Below the pieces are notes generated by a model. That model had not been told where the DNA came from, searched no databases, and saw only the letters and a program-made list of their open reading frames with translations. Both the position numbers and the translations under genes were made by a program. From assembly GCF_000972845.2 (NCBI RefSeq), contig NC_040032.1, positions 9,894,334 through 9,958,333 on the forward strand: a stretch of 64,000 bases of DNA, given 5' to 3'. Within the stretch, counting starts at the first letter, position 1. Every line of letters begins with the position of its first letter. This document shows positions 62,473 to 64,000 of the stretch, piece after piece. Source of the stretch: Larimichthys crocea (lineage: Eukaryota > Chordata > Actinopteri > Sciaenidae).

Positions 62473-63181
62473 GCTCAGTCCAACTCTCCAACATTATCTT
62501 GTATTTAAATTAAATAATCTGGCTTTAATCTACATGAACAGGAAGTAATCACAGGTAATTAACAATATCCACAAAATATCGATGACTGTACCGTTACCAT
62601 GGCGATGACATCGATCTATCTGTCTATTCAAAGGCCACAGATTCATGATTCATTTCAAAGCTGCAGTAGATGAAACAAACTAACTAACTACATCCTGACA
62701 AATAACTCATCTGACTTCTTTAAAGTCCGTGTAAAGGCGATTCCATGTTTTCTTTCAAAACACAATAAATATGTTGGACAGTAGTTGATGAAAACTCGTG
62801 AAAAGACTTTAAATTAGTGAAATGTGGAGTTAGAGGTTCAAACAGTCTGCCATAAACAGCTTCATTACTTTATTTTAATTACGAAGTAACAAAGTGATGA
62901 AGTAGAAGTGGATTGTGAAGGGCCATATTAATGCAGACCGGAAAATAATAATCACAGTAACGTCAGGTGACGTGGTGCACAGTAATGTGATTTCTACACG
63001 TCAGGGTTTCTCATGTGTGTTATCTAATGTAAAATACACGTTAACGGGACACGGGACGTCTCTTATACGCAGCAGCAGCTTGTGGCTATGACGATAATAC
63101 ATGTAGTCAGATCATCAAAACACAACGGAGCTGTAACCGCAAAGTGACGACAGACAGCTGAGATACACTTATGTACGTTTG
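62469..63181 (+). other. dlg2: Unique dlg2 intron after the duplicated block
   Basis: AT-rich sequence without an exon I can recognise and without a duplicate elsewhere in the window. It is presumably the true continuation of the intron that begins at 53713. Confidence 0.6.
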
Positions 63182-63699
63182 GACAGAGAGAGACAGACAC
63201 AGAGAGACAGACAGAGAGACAGACACAGAGACAGAGAGACAGACACAGAGAGACAGACACAGAGACAGAGAGACAGAGAGACAGACACAGAGAGACACAG
63301 AGACAGACAGAGACAGACACAGAGACAGACACAGAGAGACAGAGAGAGAGACACAGAGACAGAGACAGACACAGAGAGACAGACAGAGAGACAGACACAG
63401 AGACACAGAGAGACAGAGACAGACACATAGAGACAGACACAGAGAGACAGACACAGAGACAGACACAGAGAGACAGACAGAGAGACAGACACAGAGACAG
63501 AGACACCGAGAGACAGACACAGAGACAGACACAGACACAGAGAGACAGACAGAGAGACAGACACAGAGACAGAGACACAGAGAGACAGACACAGAGACAG
63601 AGACAGACACACAGAGAGACAGACACAGAGAGACAGAGACAGACACAGACACAGAGAGACAGACAGAGAGACAGACACAGAGACAGAGACAGAGACACA
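63182..63699 (+). repeat. CAGAGA/CAGACA satellite-like array, about 515 bp
   Basis: An almost pure array of GACAGAGA, GACAGACA and CACAGAGA words, with visible higher-order repeats of about 60-75 bases. It is read as Arg-Asp-Thr/Glu-Arg on the plus strand and Leu-Ser-Val-Cys on the minus strand, giving long but meaningless open frames on both strands. It is pure purine/C on one strand. Confidence 0.95.
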
Positions 63700-64000
63700 T
63701 AGTGGTTCAGTGGACACGTTCCACAGTCCTGGAGCTGCAAATTAATTTTTACCTGATTTTAACACCTAATTAAATAAACTTATTGATATTTTTAATCATT
63801 CAGATTTGTCTGCGTGGTTAATAACACTTTGACAAACTCAGAACACAAATTTATTTTGACTTTACACGGACTTTAACGTCAAACGAAGCTCCAGGTATTT
63901 CTGACAGTGTCACAGCTTCAGCAGCACTGTGTTTAAAGACGTCAGTCCTGACAGCAGAACTTTGAATATTGAAGCTAAAAACTGTGAGCAGCTCCAGAAG
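63700..64000 (+). other. Intron at the right edge
   Basis: No coding exon, repeat or RNA gene that I can recognise. Confidence 0.6.

Noticed and set aside
63063..63740. Long open frames on both strands (up to 225 codons)
   Set aside because: They are translations of the CAGAGA/CAGACA array, with Leu-Ser-Val-Cys or Arg-Asp-Thr repeats and no non-repetitive protein sequence.

Overview
The window is vertebrate nuclear DNA, most likely from a ray-finned (percomorph) fish. It has split coding exons with GT-AG introns, very many AC/GT microsatellites, and dispersed repeats of types common in fish genomes. Almost all of it is intron of one plus-strand gene, dlg2 (discs large homolog 2, PSD-93/chapsyn-110), a synaptic MAGUK scaffold. 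Seven consecutive exons (45384-53712) encode the linker into PDZ1, all of PDZ1 and PDZ2, and the start of the PDZ2-PDZ3 linker, in perfect splice phase. A separate upstream exon (8611-8775) encodes the pre-PDZ segment ending HISPLK. PDZ3, SH3 and guanylate-kinase exons lie beyond the right edge, and any L27-coding exons lie beyond the left edge.

Layout: 1-7775 is intron or upstream sequence with dispersed repeats. 7776-8775 holds a candidate exon and a firm exon. 8776-45383 is a 36.6 kb intron containing three start-codon exons (24304, 38416 and, less surely, 31018). Each is open to a GT donor in phase 0 and so could be spliced directly to 45384. This is the alternative-promoter arrangement known for mammalian DLG2, in which isoforms differ at the N terminus. 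A weak cassette-exon candidate lies at 10149-10208. The same intron carries two fish-type dispersed repeat families, a nested SINE, an L2-like LINE remnant, a solo LTR with a perfect 5-bp target duplication (22629-22876), an inverted-repeat DNA element (43656-44210) and a 670-bp TAGCTTGT minisatellite (41832-42502).

From 45384 the exons become dense. The intron between the PDZ1-end and PDZ2-start exons is mostly a second, antisense solo-LTR-like element (50978-51667). The block from this LTR's right end to 57093 is repeated, after a 10-N gap (57094-57103), as 57104-62468. The second copy repeats three coding exons but with many scattered small indels, broken frames and lost splice sites. This looks like a false assembly duplication from error-rich sequence rather than a real gene duplication. 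The window ends in intron containing a 0.5-kb CAGAGA/CAGACA array (63182-63699).

No second protein-coding gene, functional RNA gene, CRISPR array or bacterial-type system is supported. Most remaining open frames are microsatellite translations or chance frames. I see no undescribed multi-gene system. The points most worth checking are the duplicated block, the unrecognised start exon at 31018, the splice-site/CA-repeat architecture around PDZ2, and the two candidate exons at 7776 and 10149.
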